The notes: generated from the letters alone by a model not told the origin. 64,000 nt of DNA from Comamonadaceae bacterium (GCA_009996515.1 JAACZV010000001.1:124001-188000); one strand, 5' to 3'. Positions 8,149 to 16,857 are shown, counted from the first letter of the stretch. A program made the numbers and translations.

Positions 8149-10470
8149 TCAACCATCCATCTTCTTTGAACACCGCGGCCGCCTGTCGTCGGCCTCCTTC
8201 ATGACGGCCATCTGATCCCACGCCTCGTACTTCGTCCGCAAGGATGCCTTCGTCTCAGTCGCGAGGAGCGGCTCAATGCGTTTCTCTCCCAGCAGCCAGA
8301 ATTTGAACCAATCCACATTGCCCTGCAGAGAGATCATGCGATGGCTCGGTGTCGACAGCATGTGAGCACCCTCCGGGATGAGGATCAGCTCCGCTGGCTT
8401 GTACTGCCTGCGCATGAGCGCATAGATATCCCAGTAGTTGGTCACCGGCGCGCCATAGCTTTCGAAGCGCAGTGCCGTCTTGACGCAGTCGGTGTTCAGT
8501 GCGGGGTCGCGAGCGATCCAGGTGGCCAGCTCCGGTCGGACAGGCAGGCCACCGTTGACCTTCTCCTTGTACCCCCACGTGACATCCGATGACGAGAAGG
8601 TGATGGCGTAGGAGAACAGTGTGTCCGCGTCGCCATCAGCAATCGTCGCGGCGCGCACCGGCAGGTCCGTGAAGGTGACAAGGTTCATCACCTTTGCACC
8701 CGTGGCACTGAAGCCGATGATCCCGACGCGCGCGGGGTCAACAAGTCCCTTCTTGACCAAGGCCTGGACTGCGCTCTTTACCCCGTCGTTGAAGACGGGG
8801 TTCTCCCCCGAATTGACAATCGCCGGAGCATTTGCCGGACGAAACCGCATCCCAAGCACAAGCACACCCTCACGCATGAGCGCGCGCCCCGGATAGGCGC
8901 TGGTGAAGCCAAGTCCCGCCGGATTCGGGCCGTCCAGATAAAAGTTGCCTGCGTCGTAGTTGTAGGCCTGAATGACAAGCGGCAGTCGCTTGCCCGCCAC
9001 CGCGTCGCTCGGCACGAGCAGTCCGCCTTCCCACGGCCTGCCCTGGTCGTCCTGCCATTCGAAGGTCGACGCCCAGCCCCAAGACTTGGCGTCGAATTGG
9101 GGATTGAGGTTGGTCAACGGGACGTTCTGTCCCGCAGGCCCCTTTGCAACCACGTCTGCGGGCCGGTTCAGGCTTTCCTCCACGGTCAGCGCCCAACCCG
9201 CCTTGGCTACCGCCGCAACGGGATCGACCTCGCTCCACCCGCCGCGTTCCAGACGTTGAAACTGTCGCTTCTTGCCGTCGTCATCGACCTCGATGCGATC
9301 GCCGACGGCGCTGGCCCCGTTCATGCGCCCCGCCAACCGGGCGACGATGACCCATTTGCCGCTGTCCGGCCAGTACTCGACGACGTGAGAGGCGGTCGAC
9401 ACCTGGCTGTCGACCAGTGGCAGATGCGTGCCGGCTAAGACCACGGACTCGCCGGCGGGACTCCACACCCTGTCATGACGGGTCTGTCCTCCGCCGATGC
9501 GGGCATCGTCCGGCGCATCCAGGATGTCCTGCACATGTCCATCGTCGAGTCGCCAGGCCACCATGCGCCGCGCTGCGAAGGCCAGCGGGCCACTGTAGTA
9601 CCGCAACGGGTCCCGTGTCAGCGATGGACCGTAGACCTGCGCAGCCTGATGCAGCAGCGGATACTGCGTGCTCCAGTGCCGCACGCGCTCGACCTCGAAC
9701 TTCGGAAGAATCGCCCAACGGCCGTCCGGGGCGATGTCGACCACGGGCAATCCGCCATTCGATTGCAGAAAGGGTTCACCCAACGACCTGGGTTGGCTGG
9801 TTGGGCCGACGTCTTCCATGTAGAAGCTGTATTTGGGCAATTGATGCGCCGGCAATTGCTGGCCATACAGCGCAGCTCGGATCCACTGGTTGCCCACGAC
9901 GATGCTGTGTTCGCCGGACTTCATCGGCGGATTGGGGACCCGCGTGGCATAGACCAGCCGCTTCAGGTCCCGCGACACTGCAAACGAGACTATCGGCATC
10001 GACGCGTGGCTCAACTGGGCCACCTGGCGGGTCCTCAGATCCAGGCTGTAGACCTGAAAGACCTCGTTGTGGACCTTCGCGCGAAAGACGAGCGTATGTT
10101 CACCAGCCCATTTGACTTGCGCGAGCGCTGGATAGCCGCCAATGCTGTCGAACGCCGCATCAAGCTTGAAGACAACGTCGGGAGGCGCCGGGCGGCCTTG
10201 AGCCAAACGGCGCGGATCAAGATCCAGCATCAGGATCTCGTAGCGATTGATGTCCGTCGCCACGTCGGCCTTGCGGGTGACGATGAACGCCCGAGTACCG
10301 TCCGCTGACGTCTGCCGGCTCAAGGCCTCGGCGTCAAGAACGGTGGGCTGAGTGATCCTCTTGAACTCGACGACATCCCGGACGGTAGGGCCGACCGAGC
10401 CATGGACCGTGTCCGGCGACAGGGCTGCCGCGAGCACTGCAATAAGCGTGGCGAGTAGATAGATGCGCAT
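8149..10470 (-). CDS. lasso peptide isopeptidase (S9 / prolyl oligopeptidase family, Atxe2-like)
   Basis: A 773-residue protein with a signal peptide (first ~25 residues), a long N-terminal beta-propeller-like part and a C-terminal alpha/beta hydrolase. The nucleophile elbow is GFSATG with Ser588. His703 (EGAHML) and Asp681 (YWDIY) are the likely other triad members, placed by order and spacing. Atxe2-type enzymes cut the isopeptide bond of the threaded lasso peptide and linearise it. The next gene upstream is a TonB receptor, as in known isopeptidase clusters, which suggests the peptide is re-imported and opened in the periplasm. A general dipeptidyl peptidase is the alternative, but the context argues for lasso specificity. 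Confidence 0.82.
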   Translation of the reverse strand: MRIYLLATLIAVLAAALSPDTVHGSVGPTVRDVVEFKRITQPTVLDAEALSRQTSADGTRAFIVTRKADVATDINRYEILMLDLDPRRLAQGRPAPPDVVFKLDAAFDSIGGYPALAQVKWAGEHTLVFRAKVHNEVFQVYSLDLRTRQVAQLSHASMPIVSFAVSRDLKRLVYATRVPNPPMKSGEHSIVVGNQWIRAALYGQQLPAHQLPKYSFYMEDVGPTSQPRSLGEPFLQSNGGLPVVDIAPDGRWAILPKFEVERVRHWSTQYPLLHQAAQVYGPSLTRDPLRYYSGPLAFAARRMVAWRLDDGHVQDILDAPDDARIGGGQTRHDRVWSPAGESVVLAGTHLPLVDSQVSTASHVVEYWPDSGKWVIVARLAGRMNGASAVGDRIEVDDDGKKRQFQRLERGGWSEVDPVAAVAKAGWALTVEESLNRPADVVAKGPAGQNVPLTNLNPQFDAKSWGWASTFEWQDDQGRPWEGGLLVPSDAVAGKRLPLVIQAYNYDAGNFYLDGPNPAGLGFTSAYPGRALMREGVLVLGMRFRPANAPAIVNSGENPVFNDGVKSAVQALVKKGLVDPARVGIIGFSATGAKVMNLVTFTDLPVRAATIADGDADTLFSYAITFSSSDVTWGYKEKVNGGLPVRPELATWIARDPALNTDCVKTALRFESYGAPVTNYWDIYALMRRQYKPAELILIPEGAHMLSTPSHRMISLQGNVDWFKFWLLGEKRIEPLLATETKASLRTKYEAWDQMAVMKEADDRRPRCSKKMDG

Positions 10471-10481
10471 GACACGTACTT

Positions 10482-10530
10482 CAAAAAAAGACGCGACCCA
10501 ACGCCCCGCGGTTGAAGCGCGGGTCGCGTG
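10482..10530 (-). terminator. attenuator-like terminator between receptor and isopeptidase genes
   Basis: On the - strand ACGCGACCC (10529-10521) pairs with GGGTCGCGT (10499-10491), and a run of seven T follows at 10489-10483. A competing inner stem, CCCGCG with CGCGGG, shares the CCC. The T run ends only 12 bp before the isopeptidase ATG, so this hairpin sits inside the operon and may set the receptor to isopeptidase ratio. The regulatory role is inferred. Confidence 0.6.
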
Positions 10531-10535
10531 AAGGC

Positions 10536-10573
10536 GAGCTCGGGTAGAGCTCAGGAAGAGCTCGATAGAGCTT
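10536..10573. repeat. four phased GAGCTC/T repeats
   Basis: GAGCTC begins at 10536, 10547 and 10558, and GAGCTT at 10568, giving spacings of 11, 11 and 10 bp, about one helical turn. They lie between the receptor stop and the hairpin at 10482-10530. Each GAGCTC is itself palindromic, so the RNA could form alternative short stems. Confidence 0.6.
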
Positions 10574-10632
10574 GAGGGGGATCTCGAAGGAATGACGCGC
10601 CGCCAGATCGGTCGGCACGTGTTATCGGCGTG

Positions 10633-13600
10633 CTACCAGTCCAGCGTCAGGCGCACGGTGGTGTAGCGACCACGCCAGTCCGCCTGCGTGAGGTCGTAGT
10701 AGGGCGCGCCCTGCGCATACTGCGGCTGCCGGTCGGCGAGGTTGGCCACGCTCACGCCAACGGACGCGTTCTTGAAACCAGGCAGCAGACCTGGCCACAG
10801 CTTCTTCAGGTCCAGCGTGCCGGCCAGGTCATGCAGCCAGAAGTTGCCCAGACGCCGGTCGCTCGCGCCGGAGTCCAGGTAGCGCCCGAGGTAGCGGCTG
10901 CTCAGACCGAGGTTCCAGGTGCCATGGTCGATGCCCACCCCGACTTGCCCCTTCCAACGTGGCGACCAGTAGTCGCTGAAGCGCCGGCCCAGGCGGTCCA
11001 CGACCGCAGCGCCTGGAGCGAGCTGGACGTCATACCGGCTCGTGTGTGTAGCCCGCCCCGAGGCCGTCACCTTTCCCACCGCCGTCTTCCATACGTAGGC
11101 CAGGTCCACGTCCGTGCCCGAGGTGTCCAGGCGACCGAAGTTGACTTCGGTCGAGCGAACGCTTGTCACGATGCCGGGCTGACCATTCACGCTTGGCGCT
11201 CGCGTCACGAGGTCCGGGAACAGCGCCTCGGCGTTCAAGACCGCCTGGGGAGAGAGGAATCCAATCATGTCCCGGATGCGCATCTGCCATTGCGTGATGC
11301 CTACACGCGTGCCCAGCCCGCCCTCGATCTCCCACACTGCGCCGACGCTGCGCGACTGCCCGTGCTCTGGTTTCAGCCACGGGTTGGTCCCTCTGATGAT
11401 CGTGCCAGATGTGAGCAATGCCCCGCCGCGCGCTGGATCCGTCAGATCAACCCCCGCAGCGTTGGAGGACGTCGAGGTGGTGTGCGTCTGAGTGAGCGTC
11501 GGCGGTTTGAACGAGGTTGCCACGGAAGCCCGGACGAGCACGCTTCGCGCCGGTCGCAGTTCGAGCCCACCTTGATAGGTGTTGGCCGAGCCGAAGTCGC
11601 TGTAGTGGTCGCGCCGCGCGGCCACCGTCAGCGCCACCAGGTCCCATCTACCGCCAGCTTCGTTCGCGGAGCGGAGCAGCGGCGCCCTCGCCTCCGCATA
11701 TCCCGCATAGCTGCGGCGCTTGCCGTGGGTCTCGTTCAAGTTGGTGACCACGTCGAAAAAATCTTCGGCCGCTTCAACGCCCACGACCGTCTCGACCGGT
11801 CCAGCGGGTAGATCGAGCACAGCGCCTCGCGCAAGCGCCGTGATTTGGTCCTTGCGACCTGCACTGCGCCTGAGCGCATCAGACCAGATCTGGCGCAGGA
11901 CACTATTGCTCGCCGCTCGTCCCGTCGTGAAGGGATTCAGCGCGGTGGCCGGATTGGACGACGCGAGGGCTGTGGCCATGGCCGTCGCGTTGATGGAGCC
12001 GAGCCAGGTTTGCGAGCCGCCACGGTCACTCGCCGTGGAGACCGTCAACTCGGCATCCCATCTTGCGCCGAGTTCGCCTTTGACGCCCAGCAACGCGCGC
12101 GTGAAGTTGGTCTGTCGCGAGATCCCCTGAAGGCCGTTCTCGGGGCCGAGAACGGCCGACACCGTGACGGCGACGCCGAAGGGGTTGAATGCGTTGGAGG
12201 CGGGTACGGTCGCGTCGTACAACACACTGCCACGCTCGGCTCCCTGCATGCGGTCCCTGACATGCGTCAGCTCGGTGAAGGCCGTCCAGTCACCGAATAG
12301 CTTTCTCTCGCCCAGCACATGGAGCGACGCCGTCTCGTAGCCATAGACCAGCGGCATGCCCACGCCCGTGAAGTACTGGTTGCACAGGTTCGCCGAGCCG
12401 GCCGTCGCCTGGAAATCCGAAATGCTCAACGGCTGGCCAGCCGCGCTGGCCGGAATGCCGGCAACATTCGAATTCAGACCCGGCAGGTTGCCAGAAACGC
12501 TGCGCACGGTGCCTGGCGTGCAGTACTCGCGCCGTGAATCGATGCTGCCCAAGGGGCGGAAGTCGACGTCCCGGAAGAACTCACGCTCGCGCATGGTGAG
12601 TGGCGACGAGTGGCTGCGTCCCGCGATCACCAGAAACTGACCGTCGTCGTCACGCCTTCCGACCGCCACTGAAACGCTGTTGTCGTCAATGCCGCGACCC
12701 TTGCCCGCGCTGGCCGAAAGGCTCTGGCCGTTGATCGATTTCTTCAGGATCACGTTGACGACACCGGCCAGCGCGTCGCCGCCGTACACGGCTGACGATC
12801 CCTGTGGCAACACCTCGACCCGCTCGATCGCCGCAACGGGGATCAGATTCAGATTGAACACCGCCCCGGTGGAAGAGCCCACGCCCTGCACCTTGCGTCC
12901 ATTGATGAGCACCAGCGTCGAGCCTTGCGGCATGCCACGCAACTGGACGGTGCCGTGGCCCAGCATCGAGCTGAAGGTACCTTCGCCGGCGGACGCCGAG
13001 ACCTCGGACAGCGAAGCCAGGAAGCGCTGCAGGCTCGGTTGGCCGCTCTTGGCGATGTCATCTCGCGTGTAGACGTTCACCGGCGCCGGGCCTTCAGCAT
13101 CGAGACGGCGCAATCGCGACCCGGTGATCTCGACGCGGGTCAACTCTTCATGATGTTTCTCGCCTCGAAAATCTGCGCTATGGGCCGCGTCCATGGCTTC
13201 TGTACTGGGATTCGTCGCCACTTCTGCTGGCTCGGTTCGCGCACTGGTTGGACTCACTGCTGCGCTACTGGCAGATGACGCTGGACGCCCCGCTGCAGGC
13301 GGCGTGGCTGCCTTCACCAGCACGGCGCCATTGGCCATCACCTCCGCCGATAGGCCGGTACCCTGCAGCGCGGTGCCGATGGCGTCAAACGGCGACAGGC
13401 GCCCAGAGACCGGCTTGGCAACACGGCCCGCCACGGTCCTCGGGTCATACAGCACCGCCGTGTTGGTCTGACGACCGATCGCAAGCAGGGTCTCGGCCAC
13501 GCTTTGCGATGGCTGCTCGATCGCATATCGCATCGCCTGGGGTGGCTCGGCCGCGCTGCTGAGACCGGCGCCCAAGCAAGCGGAGATGCACGTGCTGATC

Positions 13601-13650
13601 TGCAGCGCTTCACGCGCGCTGAGTTTGCGGCGATGGGGGATTTGTCTCAT
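10633..13650 (-). CDS. TonB-dependent receptor/transducer with N-terminal STN domain
   Basis: A 1005-residue outer-membrane protein. It has a signal peptide (to about residue 34), a secretin/TonB short N-terminal domain (about 40-112), a low-complexity Ser/Ala/Thr linker, a plug domain (VEITGSRLRR, then STLVLINGRKVQGVGS and EVLPQGSSAVYGGDALAGVVN) and a 22-strand-type barrel ending in VRLTLDW, the expected C-terminal aromatic signature. The STN domain means it can signal to the anti-sigma factor encoded just upstream. The likely ligand is the lasso peptide itself, by analogy with isopeptidase-linked receptors. Ferric siderophore uptake is the usual alternative for this architecture. Confidence 0.88.
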   Translation of the reverse strand: MRQIPHRRKLSAREALQISTCISACLGAGLSSAAEPPQAMRYAIEQPSQSVAETLLAIGRQTNTAVLYDPRTVAGRVAKPVSGRLSPFDAIGTALQGTGLSAEVMANGAVLVKAATPPAAGRPASSASSAAVSPTSARTEPAEVATNPSTEAMDAAHSADFRGEKHHEELTRVEITGSRLRRLDAEGPAPVNVYTRDDIAKSGQPSLQRFLASLSEVSASAGEGTFSSMLGHGTVQLRGMPQGSTLVLINGRKVQGVGSSTGAVFNLNLIPVAAIERVEVLPQGSSAVYGGDALAGVVNVILKKSINGQSLSASAGKGRGIDDNSVSVAVGRRDDDGQFLVIAGRSHSSPLTMREREFFRDVDFRPLGSIDSRREYCTPGTVRSVSGNLPGLNSNVAGIPASAAGQPLSISDFQATAGSANLCNQYFTGVGMPLVYGYETASLHVLGERKLFGDWTAFTELTHVRDRMQGAERGSVLYDATVPASNAFNPFGVAVTVSAVLGPENGLQGISRQTNFTRALLGVKGELGARWDAELTVSTASDRGGSQTWLGSINATAMATALASSNPATALNPFTTGRAASNSVLRQIWSDALRRSAGRKDQITALARGAVLDLPAGPVETVVGVEAAEDFFDVVTNLNETHGKRRSYAGYAEARAPLLRSANEAGGRWDLVALTVAARRDHYSDFGSANTYQGGLELRPARSVLVRASVATSFKPPTLTQTHTTSTSSNAAGVDLTDPARGGALLTSGTIIRGTNPWLKPEHGQSRSVGAVWEIEGGLGTRVGITQWQMRIRDMIGFLSPQAVLNAEALFPDLVTRAPSVNGQPGIVTSVRSTEVNFGRLDTSGTDVDLAYVWKTAVGKVTASGRATHTSRYDVQLAPGAAVVDRLGRRFSDYWSPRWKGQVGVGIDHGTWNLGLSSRYLGRYLDSGASDRRLGNFWLHDLAGTLDLKKLWPGLLPGFKNASVGVSVANLADRQPQYAQGAPYYDLTQADWRGRYTTVRLTLDW

Positions 13651-13721
13651 CTGAAGTCCTTGTTGTTGGAGGTCACAACAAGATGACGTTTCAGTCGATG
13701 GCCTGGCGGCCAGGACATGCC

Positions 13722-14783
13722 CTACTCTGCTTTTTCGAGCGTCAACCGTCCAGCTTCATTCTTCAGACGCAGGCCGTGCAAGTGCGCGACAGCATTGGCG
13801 AATCCGACGTTGTCTCCGGTGTGATAGAGACCGCTTACGCGCATATTTGTACGGGCCAAATCGTCCACCAGCACGATGGACGTTCGGCTGTAGCGGTTCA
13901 TCTCGGCAACTGCCTCGGGTAGCGTGGCGGCGTCGAACACCACCTCGCTCTGCTTCCATGCGGTGACCGCCTCCACGTTGGGTCGGTCGACCTGCAGCGC
14001 GGACGCGACCTTGCTGCCCGCCTCACGACTCAGGCGCAGTCGATCACCCGCTTTCATCGCAATGAGCCTCGCCGGCGCTATGGCGTCCGAGGCTGATTCC
14101 GCCGCGGGCCTGACATTGACCTGCCCTTCGATGAGCGTGACGAGCACTTCATTCGAATTGCCCTTCGTGATCGTTCCGTACCGCACCGCAAACGCCGTGC
14201 CGACGGCAACAACCTCGCTGCCAGACGCGCGAACGACGAACGGACGAGCCGGGTCCTTCGACACCTCAAATATCGCTTCGCCGCTCTTGACGGTGACCGT
14301 GCGCTGGCTTTCATCGAAGCTCACGCGGACACGGGTATCGGTGTTCAGTCGCATGCGGGATCCGTCGTCCAGCGTCACGACGCGCTGCTCGCCCACAGCT
14401 GTGTCGTACAGCCCCCGCTCCCACCACTGCTGACCCGCGAAAAGTCCGACGGCGAGGAGAACGGCTGCGACGCCACCGGCCGCCCACCGTGAAACCCCGC
14501 CATACACCCCCCCCGGACTCCTCACGTTCTGAGCTGCGAGGGCCTTGTAGGCGTCTGCAAATTTGATGTTGCCTGCGGCAACCCAGGCATCCGTCGTTTT
14601 CTCGAACGCCTCCCGATGCTCGGCTGACTGCGCCTGCCATCTCCGGAACTCCCGTTCCATCTCAGGCGAGCGGTCCTCGCTGTGCAACTTGGTCACCCAA
14701 ACCGCCGCCTGAGCACGGACGGCTGGCGACGGCTTGGGCCGGCGCTGCGCGCCGTCCGCGGCGCCGGCCTCTGGCCGCTCCAT
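13722..14783 (-). CDS. FecR-type anti-sigma factor
   Basis: A 353-residue regulator. The N-terminal cytoplasmic part (about residues 25-70) has the FecR N-terminal pattern WVTKLHSEDRSPEMEREFRRW followed by HREAFEKTTDAW. One membrane segment lies near residue 105-125. A FecR domain follows (GEQRVVTLDDGSRMRLNTDT), and a C-terminal STN-like end meets the receptor. The start is set at ATG 14783, two bases after the sigma-factor stop, because the longer frame to 14954 lies inside the sigma gene. It transmits ligand binding from the outer-membrane receptor to the sigma factor. Confidence 0.9.
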   Translation of the reverse strand: MERPEAGAADGAQRRPKPSPAVRAQAAVWVTKLHSEDRSPEMEREFRRWQAQSAEHREAFEKTTDAWVAAGNIKFADAYKALAAQNVRSPGGVYGGVSRWAAGGVAAVLLAVGLFAGQQWWERGLYDTAVGEQRVVTLDDGSRMRLNTDTRVRVSFDESQRTVTVKSGEAIFEVSKDPARPFVVRASGSEVVAVGTAFAVRYGTITKGNSNEVLVTLIEGQVNVRPAAESASDAIAPARLIAMKAGDRLRLSREAGSKVASALQVDRPNVEAVTAWKQSEVVFDAATLPEAVAEMNRYSRTSIVLVDDLARTNMRVSGLYHTGDNVGFANAVAHLHGLRLKNEAGRLTLEKAE

Positions 14784-14785
14784 GG

Positions 14786-15280
14786 CTACCAGCCCTCCAT
14801 CCAGTCCGAAAGCTGCATCACCGCCTTGGAGATGTGCCACTCGACCCCACTGCGGGTCATGCCGAACTTGGCTGCGATTTCGTTGTACTTCATCCCATCC
14901 AGCTTGCTTGCCAAAAAAATGGCGCGGGTCTTGTCGTTCATCTGGGCCAGGCACGCAATCACTCGGCCGGCCAGCTCGCGGGACAGGACGACGTCCTCAG
15001 CGCTGGGCGAGCCATCGAGGATGACTTCATCCTCGGGCAGTACTTGTTCCCCGCGCGTCAATGACATGCGGTGAGCATCGATCGCCATGTTCAAGGCTAC
15101 CTTCATCACGAAGGCCTCCGGGCTTTTCACTTCTTGCTTCTGCTGGGTAGTTTGGAATTGCAGCCAGGCGTCATGCAAGATGTCTTCCGCATCGCATTCG
15201 GACTGACCGCGCCTCATGAGCGCAGATTTGACCCGCAAGAATAGACCCGGCAAGTCGGCAAGCATGGCAATGCCCTTCAT
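14786..15280 (-). CDS. ECF sigma factor, FecI-like
   Basis: A 164-residue sigma-70 family protein. Region 2 is seen in CDAEDILHDAWLQFQ and AFVMKVALNMAIDAHR, and region 4 in NDKTRAIFLASKLDGMKYNEIAAKFGMTRSGVEWHISKA. It is expected to transcribe the receptor and isopeptidase genes on a signal passed by the adjacent FecR. The start was placed at ATG 15280, since this overlaps the stop of the upstream gene (ATGA); ATG 15265 is possible. The open frame continues upstream to 15481 without a better signal. The stop is 2 bp from the anti-sigma start, so the pair is made together. Confidence 0.88.
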   Translation of the reverse strand: MKGIAMLADLPGLFLRVKSALMRRGQSECDAEDILHDAWLQFQTTQQKQEVKSPEAFVMKVALNMAIDAHRMSLTRGEQVLPEDEVILDGSPSAEDVVLSRELAGRVIACLAQMNDKTRAIFLASKLDGMKYNEIAAKFGMTRSGVEWHISKAVMQLSDWMEGW

Positions 15281-16098
15281 GCCGGCGTCAGTACGCCAGC
15301 GACGTCGGGCGCTGAAACGGCGCCACGGCGGAAGGCCAAGCGAGCGCGGCCACTTGCAAGCGCCGCAGCCCGATCGCGGTCCAGCCCACGCTCGACCTTG
15401 TCGAGGCATGCGACAACGAAACCGAGCGCTGTCGTGGAATCGGTGAACTGACCATGGCGCTTGATCGCACGCCTCAGACACTCACTCACGTCCGCAGCCA
15501 TCCGGTCCGCAGAGCGAACCAGCTCACGCAGTGGTGCGTCGAGCGCGTAGAAAGATTCGAATCGTGGCAGCGCCTCACGCCATTGTTGGACAATTTCTGG
15601 GTATCTTTCACCCAGCTCCGAGCCTTGAAACTCCCCGAACTTCGCACGTGCTGCCTGCGAATCTTCTAACTCAGCCACCGCGCGCAGCATCTGTGCGACT
15701 TTGACACGGTGTCGAGGCCTGGCCATTGCGTCCGCGGAGGCGAGTAGTTCCTGCATGGATGGCATGACGGCTGCATGCCGGAGGGCCTCTCTGAACGCCG
15801 TCTCGGTGTCACCGATGTTCCCGATGCAGAACCTCATCGAAAGCACCCCACGCTCGCGCAGCTGACCGAACACATCGGGCGGTAGTCCGGCGTTTTCGTC
15901 GACGCTTTTCCAGGCCCCGAGGAATTCCGAGCCTCCGTCGTTGAGCGTTCCAAGCGCCCACCAGATCGACCGCGACGAGTCTGGGGCGGCGCTGTTCCAA
16001 GGGATGCAGCCTCTGCAAAAGACGACAGTCGCGTATCGGCGGCAGAGTGGCCGCTCGAGCCAGAGTCGGCTCTCGACGGCGAAGGAATTCAGGTTCAT
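15277..16098 (-). CDS. IS256-like transposase-derived protein without DDE triad, coupled to sigma gene
   Basis: A 273-residue protein. Its motifs line up in order with the catalytic half of IS256/Mutator transposases: RPLCRRYATVVF (for RPL..YP.VFFDA), WALGTLNDGGSEFLGAW (for ALG...DG.KEVLGLW), FGQLRERGV then FCIGNIGD (for ELKNRGV then VVDGL), GERYPEIVQQW, and LRRAIKRHGQFTDSTTAL (for LRR...RGHFP...AA). The three catalytic acids are replaced: Arg29 for the first Asp, Asn94 for the second and about Ala202 for the Glu. The N-terminal DNA-binding third of a normal transposase is missing. ATG 16098 follows a GGTGA ribosome binding site; longer starts reach 16242. The stop overlaps the sigma-factor ATG. 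I infer a domesticated protein with a regulatory role. Confidence 0.65.
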   Translation of the reverse strand: MNLNSFAVESRLWLERPLCRRYATVVFCRGCIPWNSAAPDSSRSIWWALGTLNDGGSEFLGAWKSVDENAGLPPDVFGQLRERGVLSMRFCIGNIGDTETAFREALRHAAVMPSMQELLASADAMARPRHRVKVAQMLRAVAELEDSQAARAKFGEFQGSELGERYPEIVQQWREALPRFESFYALDAPLRELVRSADRMAADVSECLRRAIKRHGQFTDSTTALGFVVACLDKVERGLDRDRAAALASGRARLAFRRGAVSAPDVAGVLTPA

Positions 16099-16149
16099 CG
16101 ATTTCACCGTAGGTAGGTTGCTGGTTGCATCCGCCAGTAGGTAGATGCA

Positions 16150-16183
16150 GACGATCGTCCGCATGTCTTGTGGATGATCGTCC
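16150..16183. promoter_or_regulatory. two operator-like dyads before the first XRE gene
   Basis: GACGATCGTC (16150-16159) is a perfect palindrome. GGATGATCGTCC (16172-16183) is the near-palindromic version, with centres 23 bp apart. The same element in reverse complement stands before the second XRE gene. This stretch also lies just upstream of the transposase-like gene on the other strand, so it may control both directions. Confidence 0.55.
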
Positions 16184-16218
16184 GTGGTGTTATTGACGTC
16201 AAGCCACAAACATGCGGC

Positions 16219-16464
16219 GTGCCGCGCAAATCTCCCAGCCATGCCTACTCACCAGTACTGGTGGCGTTCGGTCTTGCCGTGCAAGCCCGAAGGGAATCGG
16301 CAGATTTGTCGCAGGAGGCTCTTGCTGATATGGCGGAAATCGATCGCTCTTACATGAGCAGCGTGGAACGTGGCGTTCAAAACGTTGGGCTGCTTCACGC
16401 CTCCAAGATCGCTGGCGCGCTCGGCACCAGTTTGGAAGAGCTAATGAAGGATGCCCGGATCTAG
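16219..16464 (+). CDS. XRE-family HTH regulator (tandem copy 1)
   Basis: An 81-residue protein that is almost entirely a helix-turn-helix domain: ARRESADLSQEALADMAEIDRSYMSSVERGVQNVG. The start is GTG at 16219, chosen because it gives exactly the same length and N-terminal pattern (VPRKSPSHAYSPVLVAFG) as the paralog at 16584. The ATG at 16168 would put the operator inside the gene. Small XRE proteins of this kind bind their own promoter. Its partner or target is not visible, although the sigma operon starts about 120 bp away on the other strand. Confidence 0.82.
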   Translation: MPRKSPSHAYSPVLVAFGLAVQARRESADLSQEALADMAEIDRSYMSSVERGVQNVGLLHASKIAGALGTSLEELMKDARI

Positions 16465-16536
16465 GTCACGTCCTAGAGGCGTCTGGAAGCACGCGTCGCG
16501 CGCGATCACCGATTGCAGCGCATTGCACGCGAATGT

Positions 16537-16548
16537 GGACGATCATCC
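16537..16548. promoter_or_regulatory. operator-like dyad before the second XRE gene
   Basis: GGACGATCATCC is the exact reverse complement of the element at 16172-16183. The following ~20 bases (CCGTGGTG..ATTGACGTC) are also shared between the two sites, so the whole promoter segment was duplicated with the gene. Confidence 0.55.
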
Positions 16549-16583
16549 GTGGTGCCATTGACGTCGGAATCGAATGATGGGAC

Positions 16584-16829
16584 ATGCCTCGCCCGTCACC
16601 CAGTTACGCATCCGCGCCTCCATTGGTTGCGTTTGGTAAGGCTGTTCGCGCGAGACGGCTCGCAATTGGTGTTTCGCAAGAAGCGCTAGCAGATGCCGCT
16701 GAAATTGATCGTTCGTATATGAGCAGCATCGAGCGCGGCTTACAAAACATCGGACTCGTTCTGGCGGCGCGAATTGCTGTCGCTCTCGACATGAGCCTGA
16801 AAGAGCTGGTCGGACTGGCAAAGCTTTAG
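16584..16829 (+). CDS. XRE-family HTH regulator (tandem copy 2)
   Basis: An 81-residue paralog of the gene at 16219, with the HTH core ARRLAIGVSQEALADAAEIDRSYMSSIERGLQNIG. About two thirds of positions are shared. The differences at recognition-helix neighbours are small, so both proteins may bind the same operator and could form heterodimers. It ends 29 bp before the converging zinc-finger gene, so its position marks the edge of the lasso locus or the start of the mobile element. Confidence 0.85.
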   Translation: MPRPSPSYASAPPLVAFGKAVRARRLAIGVSQEALADAAEIDRSYMSSIERGLQNIGLVLAARIAVALDMSLKELVGLAKL

Positions 16830-16857
16830 GCCTGCAGCATGCAGTGGCTAAATCGGA

